A DNA stretch of 7,076 nt from Clostridiales bacterium. Its GTDB lineage: Bacteria; Bacillota; Clostridia; Oscillospirales; Oscillospiraceae. The first letter of the stretch is position 1; every line of letters begins with the position of its first letter. The stretch covers positions 1-7,076 of the forward strand of contig DPHR01000178.1 of assembly GCA_003522945.1 (NCBI GenBank), read 5' to 3'. Shown in pieces: positions 1 through 5,388 of this stretch. The notes under the pieces are model-generated. The model had not been told where the DNA came from, ran no database searches, and saw nothing but the letters and a program-made list of their open reading frames with translations. Made by a program: the position numbers and the translations under genes.

Positions 1-809
1 CCGCCGGCCGGTACTGCCAGCGCGATCGTCCGGCTCGAGGGCGGCGTCATCTCCCGCACGGCGATGCCGTCGCGGTGGCCCTGCAGAAGAAGCTCCGGCA
101 CGATGCTCACGCCGAGCCCCTGCGATACCATAGCGAGAATGGCGTAATCGTCCTTCGTTGTAAAGCGCACGTTCGGCTTTACCCCGGCGGCGTCAAGCGC
201 GCGGCGCGCGTCGTCGTCCGAAGATTCGAGCAGCGAGATGAACGGCAGCGCCGCAACCTCTTTTACCGGGCAGACGTCCTTCTTTGCCAGCGGATGGTTC
301 TCCGGCAGTATGGCGAGAAGCCGATCCTCCCGCAGGGGGATGCATTCGCACCGCAGCGCCGTCGGCAGCGTGATGAACCCGATGTCCACGCTCCCGTCCG
401 TCAGCCAGCGGTCCACATCGTGATAGTCGCCGTTGAAGAGCTTGAACTCCACGTGCGGGTAGAGCGTCTGAAATTCCTGCATCATGCCCGGCAGCCAGTG
501 CACCGCCACGCTTGTGAAAGTCGCAATGCGCACCGTGCCCGCCGAAAGGCCGCGCAGCTCCGCCGCCGTCTGGTCGAGCTGCTCCTGCGAGCGGAGAATG
601 TCCCGCAGAAACGGCATGATCTTCTCTCCCTCCGGTGTCAGACGCGCACCCGTGCGGCTGCGCGTCAGGAGCGGAAAGCCGAATTCTTCCTCGAGCGCGG
701 CGATGATGTGGCTCACGCCCGACTGCGTCAGCCCCAGCTCCTCCGCCGCCTTCGTCAGCGAGGAGAGCTCCACCGTTTTTTCAAAAACTTCATATTTTTT
801 CGTATCCAT
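1..809 (-). CDS. LysR-family transcriptional regulator (3' end beyond window)
   Basis: This is a DNA-binding transcription factor of the LysR family, probably controlling the divergent putP gene and itself. The visible 269 residues begin MDTKKYEVFEKTVELSSLTK. An N-terminal winged helix-turn-helix spans about residues 2-60, with the typical LTKAAEELGLTQSGVSHII recognition helix region, the LLTRSRTGARLTPEG wing, and a linker helix to about residue 88. A periplasmic-binding-protein-like effector domain starts at about residue 91 (GTVRIATFTSVAVHWLP) and includes VDIGFITLPT and GLGVSIVPELLL. The family is usually about 290-300 residues, so only the last 20-30 residues are missing. The start is the ATG complementary to 807-809, preceded by AGAGGA with about 8 nt spacing. 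A consensus promoter lies upstream at 884-912. The small molecule sensed cannot be told; proline is a guess from the neighbour only. Confidence 0.93.
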   Translation of the reverse strand, partial: MDTKKYEVFEKTVELSSLTKAAEELGLTQSGVSHIIAALEEEFGFPLLTRSRTGARLTPEGEKIMPFLRDILRSQEQLDQTAAELRGLSAGTVRIATFTSVAVHWLPGMMQEFQTLYPHVEFKLFNGDYHDVDRWLTDGSVDIGFITLPTALRCECIPLREDRLLAILPENHPLAKKDVCPVKEVAALPFISLLESSDDDARRALDAAGVKPNVRFTTKDDYAILAMVSQGLGVSIVPELLLQGHRDGIAVREMTPPSSRTIALAVPAG

Positions 810-821
810 GAAAATTTCCTC

Positions 822-850
822 TTGCAATTTAGCGCGTTAAGGTGTATAGT
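822..850 (+). promoter_or_regulatory. Probable putP promoter
   Basis: On the plus strand, TTGCAA (822-827) and TATAGT (845-850) are separated by 17 bp. That is 4/6 and 5/6 of the sigma-A consensus. The predicted start near 857 gives a putP leader of about 68 nt that crosses the palindrome at 873-887. The match is imperfect, and an alternative -10 (TATAAA, 886-891) has only a poor -35. Confidence 0.55.
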
Positions 851-872
851 ACGCCCATAACATTTTTATTGG

Positions 873-887
873 TAATGCATTGCATTA
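873..887. promoter_or_regulatory. Palindrome, likely regulator operator
   Basis: TAATGCA and TGCATTA form a perfect 7-bp inverted repeat around a single T. It overlaps the -10 box and start point of the lysR-type promoter and lies just downstream of the predicted putP start. A third half-site, GTAATGC, recurs at 894-900, exactly 22 bp after its copy at 872-878. This is a plausible site for the adjacent LysR regulator, but it does not show the classical T-N11-A spacing. Confidence 0.5.
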
Positions 888-912
888 TAAAACGTAATGC
901 GTAGATTGTCAA
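884..912 (-). promoter_or_regulatory. Consensus sigma-A promoter of the lysR-type gene
   Basis: On the minus strand, TTGACA (complement of 907-912) and TATAAT (complement of 884-889) are separated by exactly 17 bp, a 12/12 match to the vegetative consensus. Transcription should start near 877, giving a leader of about 68 nt. The -35 box sits only about 12 bp from the putP start codon, so it abuts the putP ribosome binding site. Confidence 0.8.
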
Positions 913-924
913 GGGGGAAGAAAC

Positions 925-2388
925 ATGAATCATTCGGAGCTTTTAATGTTTATCCTGTATCTGGTATTTATGCTGGGTATCGGCATCTGGTTTTTTGTGC
1001 GCAGCAAGAACGCCGGAGAGAAGGACTACTTCCTCGGCGGACGCGAAATGGGCGCGTGGGTGTCCGGCCTTTCGGCGGGCGCGAGCGACATGAGCGCATG
1101 GGTGCTCATGGGCATGCCGGCGTCCATCTATGCTTACGGCATGGGCAAGGCGTGGATCCCGGTGGGCCTGTTCATCGGCTATTCGCTCAGTTGGATCTTC
1201 ATTGCGCCGCGGCTGCGCTCGTTCTCCATCGTGTGCGGCGACTCGATCACGATCCCGCAGTATCTGACGAACCGGTTCAAGGCGAGCTCCCGCGCGCTGC
1301 AGATCATCTGCGCGGTGATCTTCCTCGTGGCGTATACCGTTTATTCCGCGAGCAGCATCAAAGCGTGCGGCACACTCTTTGAAACGGTGCTCGGCGTCCC
1401 GGCACAGATCGCAATGTACGCGGCGGCGGTCATTATCGTGGGATACACGTTCCTCGGCGGCTTCAACGCCGTGTGCTGGACGGACTTTTTCCAGGGGCTG
1501 CTGATGCTCGGCTCGCTTTTCGCCGCGCCGATCGTCGCGCTGTGCATGATGCAGAAAAGCGGCACGACCGCCGGAACGCTGCCCGCGGGCTACTGGAACA
1601 TGATGACCTCATGGCAGGACATTCTCTCCGGTCTCGGCTGGGGTCTCGGCTACGCCGGTATGCCGCACATCATCATCCGGTTCATGTCCGTGAAATCGGA
1701 CAAGGAACTCAAAAAGGCCGCGAAGGTCGGCATCGGCTGGACGTTCTTCATTCTCATGTTTGCGGTGCTCGTGTCGGTCGTGGCGCACCTCTTCCTCGGC
1801 GACGGGCAGGAGAGCTCCACCATCTTCATCGCCATCGTGCGCCGCATCTTCACCGGCCCGTGGCTGGGACTTATTTCGGGCCTGCTGCTCAGCGCGATCC
1901 TCGCCGGCGCGATGAGCACCGCCGATTCGCAGCTTCTCGCCGCTTCGAGCGCGTTTGCGAGCGACGTGTATAAGCCCGTGATCCGCAAGGGACAGAGCAC
2001 GGATAAGGAAATGCTCTGGGTCGGGCGTATCGTGGTGCTCGTGATCGCCGCGGCGGCGCTGCTCATCGCCTCCAACCCCGGCAGCGGCACGATCATGTCG
2101 CTTGTCGAGAACGCGTGGGGCATCTTCGGCGCGTCGTTCGGGCCGGTCATCGTGCTAAGTCTCTTCTGGCGCGGCTTCACGTTCTCCGGCGCGGCGGCGG
2201 GTATCGTCGCGGGCGCGGTGGTAGACGTGCTGTGGCTCGTGCTCTTCAAGAGCACCGGCGTTTACGAGATCGTCCCCGGCTTCGCCGCCGGACTTCTCGC
2301 CGCGGTCATCGCCTCGAAGTGCTCGAGCGCGGAGAGCCGCGAGACCGCCGCGGCGCTCTTTGATCAGTGCATCGCGTATAAGGACTGA
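925..2388 (+). CDS. putP: Sodium/proline symporter (SSS family)
   Basis: This inner-membrane secondary transporter imports proline with Na+. The 487-residue length is typical of PutP, and the protein has about 13 hydrophobic helices. Family landmarks appear in order: YFLGGR (35-40), LSAGASDMSAW (49-59, with D55 and S57 at the positions that bind Na+ in E. coli PutP), GYTFLGGFNAVCWTD (173-187), GLGYAGMPHIIIRFM (240-254), and AILAGAMSTADSQLL (324-338, with S331/T332 matching the Na+-site Ser/Thr pair of helix 8). The ATG at 925 follows AGGGGGA at 912-918 with a 6-nt gap. It is divergent from the LysR gene. The substrate is assigned by family resemblance; another amino or organic acid of the SSS family remains possible. 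A weak GC hairpin (2401-2417) lies 12 bp after the stop. Confidence 0.92.
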   Translation: MNHSELLMFILYLVFMLGIGIWFFVRSKNAGEKDYFLGGREMGAWVSGLSAGASDMSAWVLMGMPASIYAYGMGKAWIPVGLFIGYSLSWIFIAPRLRSFSIVCGDSITIPQYLTNRFKASSRALQIICAVIFLVAYTVYSASSIKACGTLFETVLGVPAQIAMYAAAVIIVGYTFLGGFNAVCWTDFFQGLLMLGSLFAAPIVALCMMQKSGTTAGTLPAGYWNMMTSWQDILSGLGWGLGYAGMPHIIIRFMSVKSDKELKKAAKVGIGWTFFILMFAVLVSVVAHLFLGDGQESSTIFIAIVRRIFTGPWLGLISGLLLSAILAGAMSTADSQLLAASSAFASDVYKPVIRKGQSTDKEMLWVGRIVVLVIAAAALLIASNPGSGTIMSLVENAWGIFGASFGPVIVLSLFWRGFTFSGAAAGIVAGAVVDVLWLVLFKSTGVYEIVPGFAAGLLAAVIASKCSSAESRETAAALFDQCIAYKD

Positions 2389-2400
2389 GAGGGAAGAGCC

Positions 2401-2430
2401 GCGGCGAAACAGGCCGCTTGCAATTTCTTT
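2401..2430 (+). terminator. Weak putative terminator after putP
   Basis: GCGGC (2401-2405) pairs with GCCGC (2413-2417) around a 7-nt loop. It is followed by TTGCAATTTCTTT, an interrupted T-rich tract. The stem is only 5 bp, and the downstream tract doubles as the -35 region of the next promoter, so termination may be partial. Confidence 0.3.
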
Positions 2431-2446
2431 TCAGAAACAATATAAT
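2418..2446 (+). promoter_or_regulatory. Strong promoter upstream of the structured RNA
   Basis: TTGCAA (2418-2423) and TATAAT (2441-2446) are separated by 17 bp, with a perfect -10 and a 4/6 -35. The predicted start at about 2452-2454 falls in the 5' arm of the long hairpin that follows, which supports a transcript designed to begin there. Confidence 0.65.
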
Positions 2447-2449
2447 AAC

Positions 2450-2519
2450 AAAAGACACGAATCAGCCATCCGGAAATGTAAAACTGTCATTCCCGCAGGC
2501 GCGGCTTCGTGTCTTTTTT
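2450..2519 (+). ncRNA. Structured RNA: leader/attenuator or small RNA
   Basis: A perfect 12-bp inverted repeat, AAAAGACACGAA (2450-2461) with TTCGTGTCTTTT (2506-2517), encloses 44 nt and ends in a run of six T (2514-2519). Within it, GGAAATG (2472-2478) can pair with CATTCC (2488-2493) with one bulged A. CCGC (2493-2496) can pair with GCGG (2501-2504) around AGGC. The base shared at 2493 means the two helices abut and compete slightly. The outline is a closing stem with two inner hairpins. A promoter starts transcription at its 5' edge. The T-run makes it terminator-like, so it could be a small RNA of about 70 nt or an attenuator for the membrane-protein gene at 2585. It matches no riboswitch class I can recall. 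Confidence 0.5.
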
Positions 2520-2534
2520 GCTTCGGAGTTTGCT

Positions 2535-2550
2535 GCCCCGACGGCGGGGC
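2535..2550 (+). other. GC hairpin before the ribosome binding site
   Basis: GCCCCG and CGGGGC form a perfect 6-bp all-GC stem with an ACGG loop. It has no T-run and so is not a terminator. It lies about 18 bp upstream of the Shine-Dalgarno sequence of the following gene and could influence translation or mRNA stability. Confidence 0.45.
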
Positions 2551-2584
2551 GGGGAAGATTCGGAGGACGGAGGGGGCATCAGTT

Positions 2585-3193
2585 TTGGAACAAAAAGAGC
2601 AAGTGGATGCATTTGTTTCCTACGGCTATACGCCCTTTCGGAAAGGACAGTGCGTCAAAAGGATCCTTTTCCTCTGGGCGTTGAGCGCGGGGGTGTGCTT
2701 TATCGGGGGACGGCACGTTTGGGCCGTCGGTCTCGCGGCAGGTGCGGTCTGCGTGAGCGTGTTTTTTGCGGTTCTGATCGTGCGGCATTCATCGACGAAG
2801 CGTGCAAGATTCCTCTGCGACGGCGTTTTCTTCCTGTATCTCTCCCTGCTTTTCAATTTGGCGGCCTACCGGCTTTTCGCTCTGGAGACGGGGGACAGCT
2901 GGATGATGGCTGTCGGTTTTCTGCTTCTGCTGTTCGGCTGCGTGCTGGCGTTTCTGTTTATAACGTTTCGCAATATAAAAAAAGGCGTGTTCTCCAAAGA
3001 GCCGACCGCAAAGCAGACAGCAATCCTTCCCGCGGCGGGCGGCGCGGTCGGAGTCCTTGCCGCACGGTTCCTGCTGACGGGCCAGCCGCAGCAAACGGTG
3101 TTTCGGCTGACCGGGGCGCTGCTTTTGATCCTTTCTCTTCTGATAAGCATCCCCGGCATCAACATTTTAAAGGCGGTGCTCTGCAAAGAATGA
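2585..3193 (+). CDS. Six-helix membrane protein of unknown function
   Basis: I do not recognise a family. The 202-residue product begins MEQKEQVDAFVSYGYTPFRK, a short soluble N-terminus. Six hydrophobic segments follow at about residues 25-41, 46-66, 80-98, 106-127, 146-163 and 175-196. Basic stretches (RHSSTKRAR, RNIKK) between them probably face the cytoplasm. No charged or metal-binding motif inside the helices suggests a catalytic role. The start is the TTG at 2585, chosen because GGAGGGGG (2569-2576) precedes it by 8 nt. The open frame extends back to 2360, but the upstream part overlaps the putP end and the RNA hairpin and reads as non-coding. Expression is probably driven by the promoter at 2418-2446 through the structured leader. 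The strong terminator at 3242 closes the unit. Confidence 0.72.
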   Translation: MEQKEQVDAFVSYGYTPFRKGQCVKRILFLWALSAGVCFIGGRHVWAVGLAAGAVCVSVFFAVLIVRHSSTKRARFLCDGVFFLYLSLLFNLAAYRLFALETGDSWMMAVGFLLLLFGCVLAFLFITFRNIKKGVFSKEPTAKQTAILPAAGGAVGVLAARFLLTGQPQQTVFRLTGALLLILSLLISIPGINILKAVLCKE

Positions 3194-3241
3194 ATGTCAC
3201 AGCAGAAAACCGCTCTGAGAAACATAATACAGACATACGGA

Positions 3242-3275
3242 AAAAGGCCCCTGTAACGGTTTACAGGGGCCTTTT
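3242..3275. terminator. Strong bidirectional terminator
   Basis: AAAAGGCCCCTGTAA (3242-3256) and TTACAGGGGCCTTTT (3261-3275) form a perfect 15-bp stem with a CGGT loop and T-runs at the 3' side on both strands. It sits between two convergent genes, 48 bp after the stop at 3193 and 48 bp beyond the stop at 3324, so it can terminate both. Confidence 0.92.
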
Positions 3276-3323
3276 CGTGAACGGAGCGGCGGACTACCGA
3301 CGGAGGCGTTCCTCCCGCCCGGA

Positions 3324-3989
3324 TCAGCCGCGGATGTTGTAGTTTGCCGCGAGAAGGTTCATTGCCTTGAGAAGCTTGTGCGTATAAATGAAGGGGCCGA
3401 CGACGATCAGACTGCCGAGAACGCCCCACAGCCAGAAGGTGCTTGCGTCGAAGTCGTAGGCGATGCCGCGGCGGCGCAGCTCGTTTCCGATGCGGCTGCA
3501 GAGCTGGTGCGTCCAGATGACGGGATAAATGCCCAGCGTCAGCCACGAGAAGATGAAGAGAACCAGACAGTAGTGCATGGTCTTTCGTCCGTCATACCGG
3601 CCGGCGATGAGATTGATGTCCGAACTGATGTTGGACATCACCACGAGACCGTAAATGCCGAGCGTAAGGAAATTGAGCAGGATCAGCTTCAAAAGGCCGC
3701 GGTTCGTCTTGAGCTGACCGACCGGAGCTGCGCCCGCAGAAGGTGCTCCGTACGGACTGCCGCCGTAGGGGCCGGGACTGCCATAGGGGGGCGATCCGCC
3801 GTAAGGATCTGCGCTTCCATAGGACTCCGCGCCGCCGTACGGCGAAGGGGTATAGCCGGGAGCGGCGGGAGCATCCTCCATGACCGGTGTGCTGTACGAA
3901 CTCGGGCTGCCCCCGACACGCATCCCGCAATTTGGGCAAAACGCGGAACCGTCGTTGACGGCAGTCCCGCAGTTGGGACAGTATTTCAT
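3324..3989 (-). CDS. Zinc-ribbon, Tyr-Gly repeat, DUF4234-like membrane protein
   Basis: The function is unknown. The 221-residue product has three parts. The N-terminus is a zinc ribbon with CPNCG (4-8) and CPNCG (18-22), giving four Cys ligands (C4, C7, C18, C21). A Gly/Pro/Ser/Tyr-rich linker (about 25-92) contains five consecutive hexamers of the form [P/S]YG[G/S]xx (50-79). A membrane domain (about 95-221) resembles DUF4234, with LTLGIYGLVVMSNISSDIN and LTLGIYPVIWTHQLCSRIG repeating each other. A more divergent third unit ends in IYTHKLLKAMNLLAANYN. The start is the ATG complementary to 3987-3989, 8 nt after GGAGG. An in-frame ATG 6 bp upstream is too close to that site. A promoter lies at 4098-4126. 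The zinc ribbon probably sits in the cytoplasm as a binding module, which is inferred from similar fused proteins. Confidence 0.85.
   Translation of the reverse strand: MKYCPNCGTAVNDGSAFCPNCGMRVGGSPSSYSTPVMEDAPAAPGYTPSPYGGAESYGSADPYGGSPPYGSPGPYGGSPYGAPSAGAAPVGQLKTNRGLLKLILLNFLTLGIYGLVVMSNISSDINLIAGRYDGRKTMHYCLVLFIFSWLTLGIYPVIWTHQLCSRIGNELRRRGIAYDFDASTFWLWGVLGSLIVVGPFIYTHKLLKAMNLLAANYNIRG
3753..3842 (-). repeat. 18-bp coding tandem repeat (five units)
   Basis: Within the linker of the zinc-ribbon membrane protein, residues 50-79 read PYGGAE, SYGSAD, PYGGSP, PYGSPG, PYGGSP: five in-register hexapeptides encoded by five 18-bp units. The DNA copies have diverged at wobble positions, so the repeat is old or under selection at the protein level. 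Confidence 0.75.
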
Positions 3990-4097
3990 TCTCATTTCCT
4001 CCCCGGTCATCGATTTCGGCAATAAACCCGGACGCCTGCGGAGGTTTTGACGCGGCGCACAGGACGCAAAGCACAAAATATGAATGCTGATATCATA

Positions 4098-4126
4098 AAT
4101 ATAAGCGTGTTTATCCGTGCCGTCAA
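4098..4126 (-). promoter_or_regulatory. Promoter of the zinc-ribbon membrane protein gene
   Basis: On the minus strand, TTGACG (complement of 4121-4126) and TATATT (complement of 4098-4103) are separated by 17 bp, 5/6 matches for each box. A start near 4091 gives a leader of about 100 nt before the ATG at 3989. Confidence 0.7.
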
Positions 4127-4168
4127 GAAAATATGCGCCGTTTTTCTATTTTTATCGTGCTTTTCCGC

Positions 4169-4188
4169 ATGCTGCACGGATGCTGCAC
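4169..4188. repeat. Direct repeat of ATGCTGCAC, 11-bp period
   Basis: ATGCTGCAC occurs at 4169-4177 and again at 4180-4188, one helical turn apart. The pair lies 43-62 bp upstream of the -35 box of the promoter at 4098-4126 and just past the end of the ribbon-helix-helix gene. An activator-type binding site is possible, but nothing else supports it. Confidence 0.35.
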
Positions 4189-4191
4189 ATA

Positions 4192-4533
4192 TCAGAGCTT
4201 TCTGTCCGCACTGCGAAGCCACAGATCGATGATCTCGTCATGGCTTTTGGCGATCTCCTTCCAGCGCTCGACCTCTCTTGTCAGATAGGCGAGCTTCTGC
4301 CGGAGAGCGATGTTCTGGTCGATGAGATTCTGCCCCTCATTCTCCGGTCGGTCGATGGGAAGGTCGTGGATAGCCAGACGGATGTACCGCGCGAGGGCGG
4401 CATGCACCGTCGTCCCCTTGCTTGCGCAGAGGCGCTTGAACGCCTCCGCTTCATCCTTGCGGAGGCGGCAGGACACGGTTCTCATGTTCTCCTTGTCCCA
4501 TTCTTTGCTCGTGTTGTTGCTCATGTCGTTCAT
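4192..4533 (-). CDS. Ribbon-helix-helix DNA-binding protein with C-terminal coiled coil
   Basis: This is a small transcriptional regulator of 113 residues. Residues 17-56 have the ribbon-helix-helix pattern: a short basic beta strand MRTVSCRLRKDE, helix AEAFKRLCASKG, turn TTVHA, and helix AALARYIRLAIHDL. Residues 68-105 (NLIDQNIALRQKLAYLTREV onward) form a likely coiled coil for dimer or partner contacts. The start is the ATG complementary to 4531-4533, 8 nt after AGGAG; the in-frame ATG 9 bp inside is less well placed. Two matching palindromes bracket its own promoter, which points to autorepression. No toxin, relaxase or partition gene of a known kind is adjacent, so a mobilisation or antitoxin role is only a possibility. 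No clear terminator follows. Confidence 0.8.
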   Translation of the reverse strand: MNDMSNNTSKEWDKENMRTVSCRLRKDEAEAFKRLCASKGTTVHAALARYIRLAIHDLPIDRPENEGQNLIDQNIALRQKLAYLTREVERWKEIAKSHDEIIDLWLRSADRKL

Positions 4534-4552
4534 GCTCGTAGCTCCTTTCTTA

Positions 4553-4600
4553 TTTACTGTCTATAGTTTACACGAAATATACATCACTGTCAACAGTAAA
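4553..4600. promoter_or_regulatory. Paired inverted operators around the promoter
   Basis: TTTACTGT (4553-4560) and ACAGTAAA (4593-4600) are a perfect 8-bp inverted repeat flanking the core promoter. Each end is itself a small palindrome: ACTGTCTATAGT (4556-4567, one mismatched pair) over the -10 and start point, and ACTGTCAACAGT (4586-4597, perfect arms) over the -35. Their centres are 30 bp apart, about three helical turns. Cooperative binding of the encoded ribbon-helix-helix protein would block the promoter. Confidence 0.6.
4565..4593 (-). promoter_or_regulatory. Promoter of the ribbon-helix-helix gene
   Basis: On the minus strand, TTGACA (complement of 4588-4593) and TAAACT (complement of 4565-4570) are separated by 17 bp. 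The -35 is perfect and the -10 is 4/6. The start near 4558 leaves a leader of about 25 nt. Confidence 0.7.
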
Positions 4601-4669
4601 ATGATCCGCTCCTCACGACCGTCAACGGCCTCGCGCGGCTGCTGCTCATCGAGTGGCTTCATCGGGCAT

Positions 4670-4715
4670 AAAAATCGGGTGCGCTTGTCCCGACAGGACC
4701 GCGCACCCGATTTTT
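4670..4715. terminator. Strong terminator after the HEPN-like gene
   Basis: AAAAATCGGGTGCGC (4670-4684) pairs perfectly over 15 bp with GCGCACCCGATTTTT (4701-4715). An inner GTCC/GGAC stem (4687-4690 with 4696-4699) extends the hairpin. On the minus strand it lies about 30 bp after the stop at 4747 and ends in T5, so it should terminate that gene. It also has T-runs on the plus strand, but no plus-strand gene precedes it. Confidence 0.88.
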
Positions 4716-4746
4716 GCTTTTTGAAGTAATATAACTTTTTCACTGT

Positions 4747-5220
4747 TCAAAGGAAAATTATCGGAATCAGTGCAATCAGACAGATCACCGCGGCGGTGAT
4801 CGCAATGCCGATCCATATGTTCCGCTCCGGTTTTTCCCGTCTCCCGGAATCGCGGGACACGTTCTCCGGCACCCGCGCCGTGGGCGGCTTTTTCTTCGGA
4901 GCTGCCATCCGGTTCAGGCGCGCAAGCGGGTCGTTCCCGGAAAGGATGCGCGCATGAAAATCCCCCGCTTCGGCAGCATCGGCCTCGGTGCACACCCCGT
5001 CTGTATCGAGCTCGTGCGCCATGCGGTTTCGCAGATGACGCAGCGCCTTGAGCGTGGAAAGGTCCTGCTCCCACCCCGGCACAAGACACCGCCCGCGCGG
5101 AGAACAGCGATTCATTTCGTCGATATATGCCGTTACGCCGTTCCGGCAGGAAAAAGCATCGGAACAGAGCCTGTCAAGACGTTTGTAGGCTTCAAAAAAA
5201 GCCTGATCGGTCGCCTGCAT
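4747..5220 (-). CDS. Tail-anchored protein with HEPN-like motif, function unknown
   Basis: I cannot name the family with certainty. The 157-residue product starts MQATDQAFFEAYKRLDRLCS and has a helical N-terminal region. It includes GVTAYIDEM and WEQDLSTLKALRHLRNRMAHE, where RNRMAH (64-69) fits the R-X4-H pattern of HEPN-superfamily domains. CTEADAAEAGDFHARILSGNDPLA (77-100) follows. A polar linker rich in Lys, Arg and Pro (104-133) then leads to a single C-terminal membrane helix (NIWIGIAITAAVICLIALIP, 134-153), so the soluble domain should face the cytoplasm. The ATG complementary to 5218-5220 is chosen because GGAGG lies 6 nt upstream; a GTG one codon earlier would have only 3 nt. HEPN domains can be RNases or non-catalytic binding modules, and nothing here decides which. 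A strong terminator follows. Confidence 0.75.
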   Translation of the reverse strand: MQATDQAFFEAYKRLDRLCSDAFSCRNGVTAYIDEMNRCSPRGRCLVPGWEQDLSTLKALRHLRNRMAHELDTDGVCTEADAAEAGDFHARILSGNDPLARLNRMAAPKKKPPTARVPENVSRDSGRREKPERNIWIGIAITAAVICLIALIPIIFL

Positions 5221-5318
5221 CACACACCTCCGCAGACATTCGGTTGGATCTCGGCTTCATAGTAACACGGTCATCCTTCGTCCGCAACCCTCAGATGCGC
5301 TTCTTTCCGCGGGGGACT

Positions 5319-5330
5319 ATTATCAATATC
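5319..5330 (-). promoter_or_regulatory. Tandem GATATT-GATAAT (weak Fur-like resemblance)
   Basis: On the minus strand, GATATT and GATAAT are adjacent, upstream of the HEPN-like gene, just downstream of a TTGAAT (complement of 5337-5342) that could be a -35. Two of the three hexamers of a classical Fur box are matched, but the third is absent. No convincing -10 box at proper spacing was found, so this may simply be AT-rich promoter DNA. Confidence 0.2.
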
Positions 5331-5388
5331 AAAAAAATTCAAGACCGGAAGGGCGCTGCATGGAAGCGTGCTTCTTTTATGGGTATGA

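Noticed and set aside
75..860. Long plus-strand open frame opposite the LysR gene
   Set aside because: Arg/His-rich, low-complexity translation antisense to a clear LysR family protein; a shadow created by high GC content.
1650..2255. Long minus-strand open frame inside putP
   Set aside because: Antisense shadow of a complete, well-conserved transporter; the translation has no recognisable domain and no ribosome binding site stands out.
2360..2584. N-terminal extension of the membrane protein back to an ATG at 2360
   Set aside because: It would overlap the putP end and cross the promoter and RNA hairpin; a strong ribosome binding site instead marks the TTG at 2585.
3990..4076. Extended start for the zinc-ribbon protein
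   Set aside because: The extra residues (Arg/Pro-rich) are upstream of the GGAGG site and lie in the probable untranslated leader; the ATG at 3989 puts the zinc ribbon at the N-terminus as usual.
4561..4743. Small minus-strand frame of 60 codons between the HEPN-like and ribbon-helix-helix genes
   Set aside because: It runs through the strong terminator and the promoter/operator of the next gene, with Lys/Arg-rich random-looking sequence.
5319..5330. Fur box
   Set aside because: Only two of the three hexamers match and the site lies in AT-rich DNA; listed only as a weak resemblance, not as a finding.
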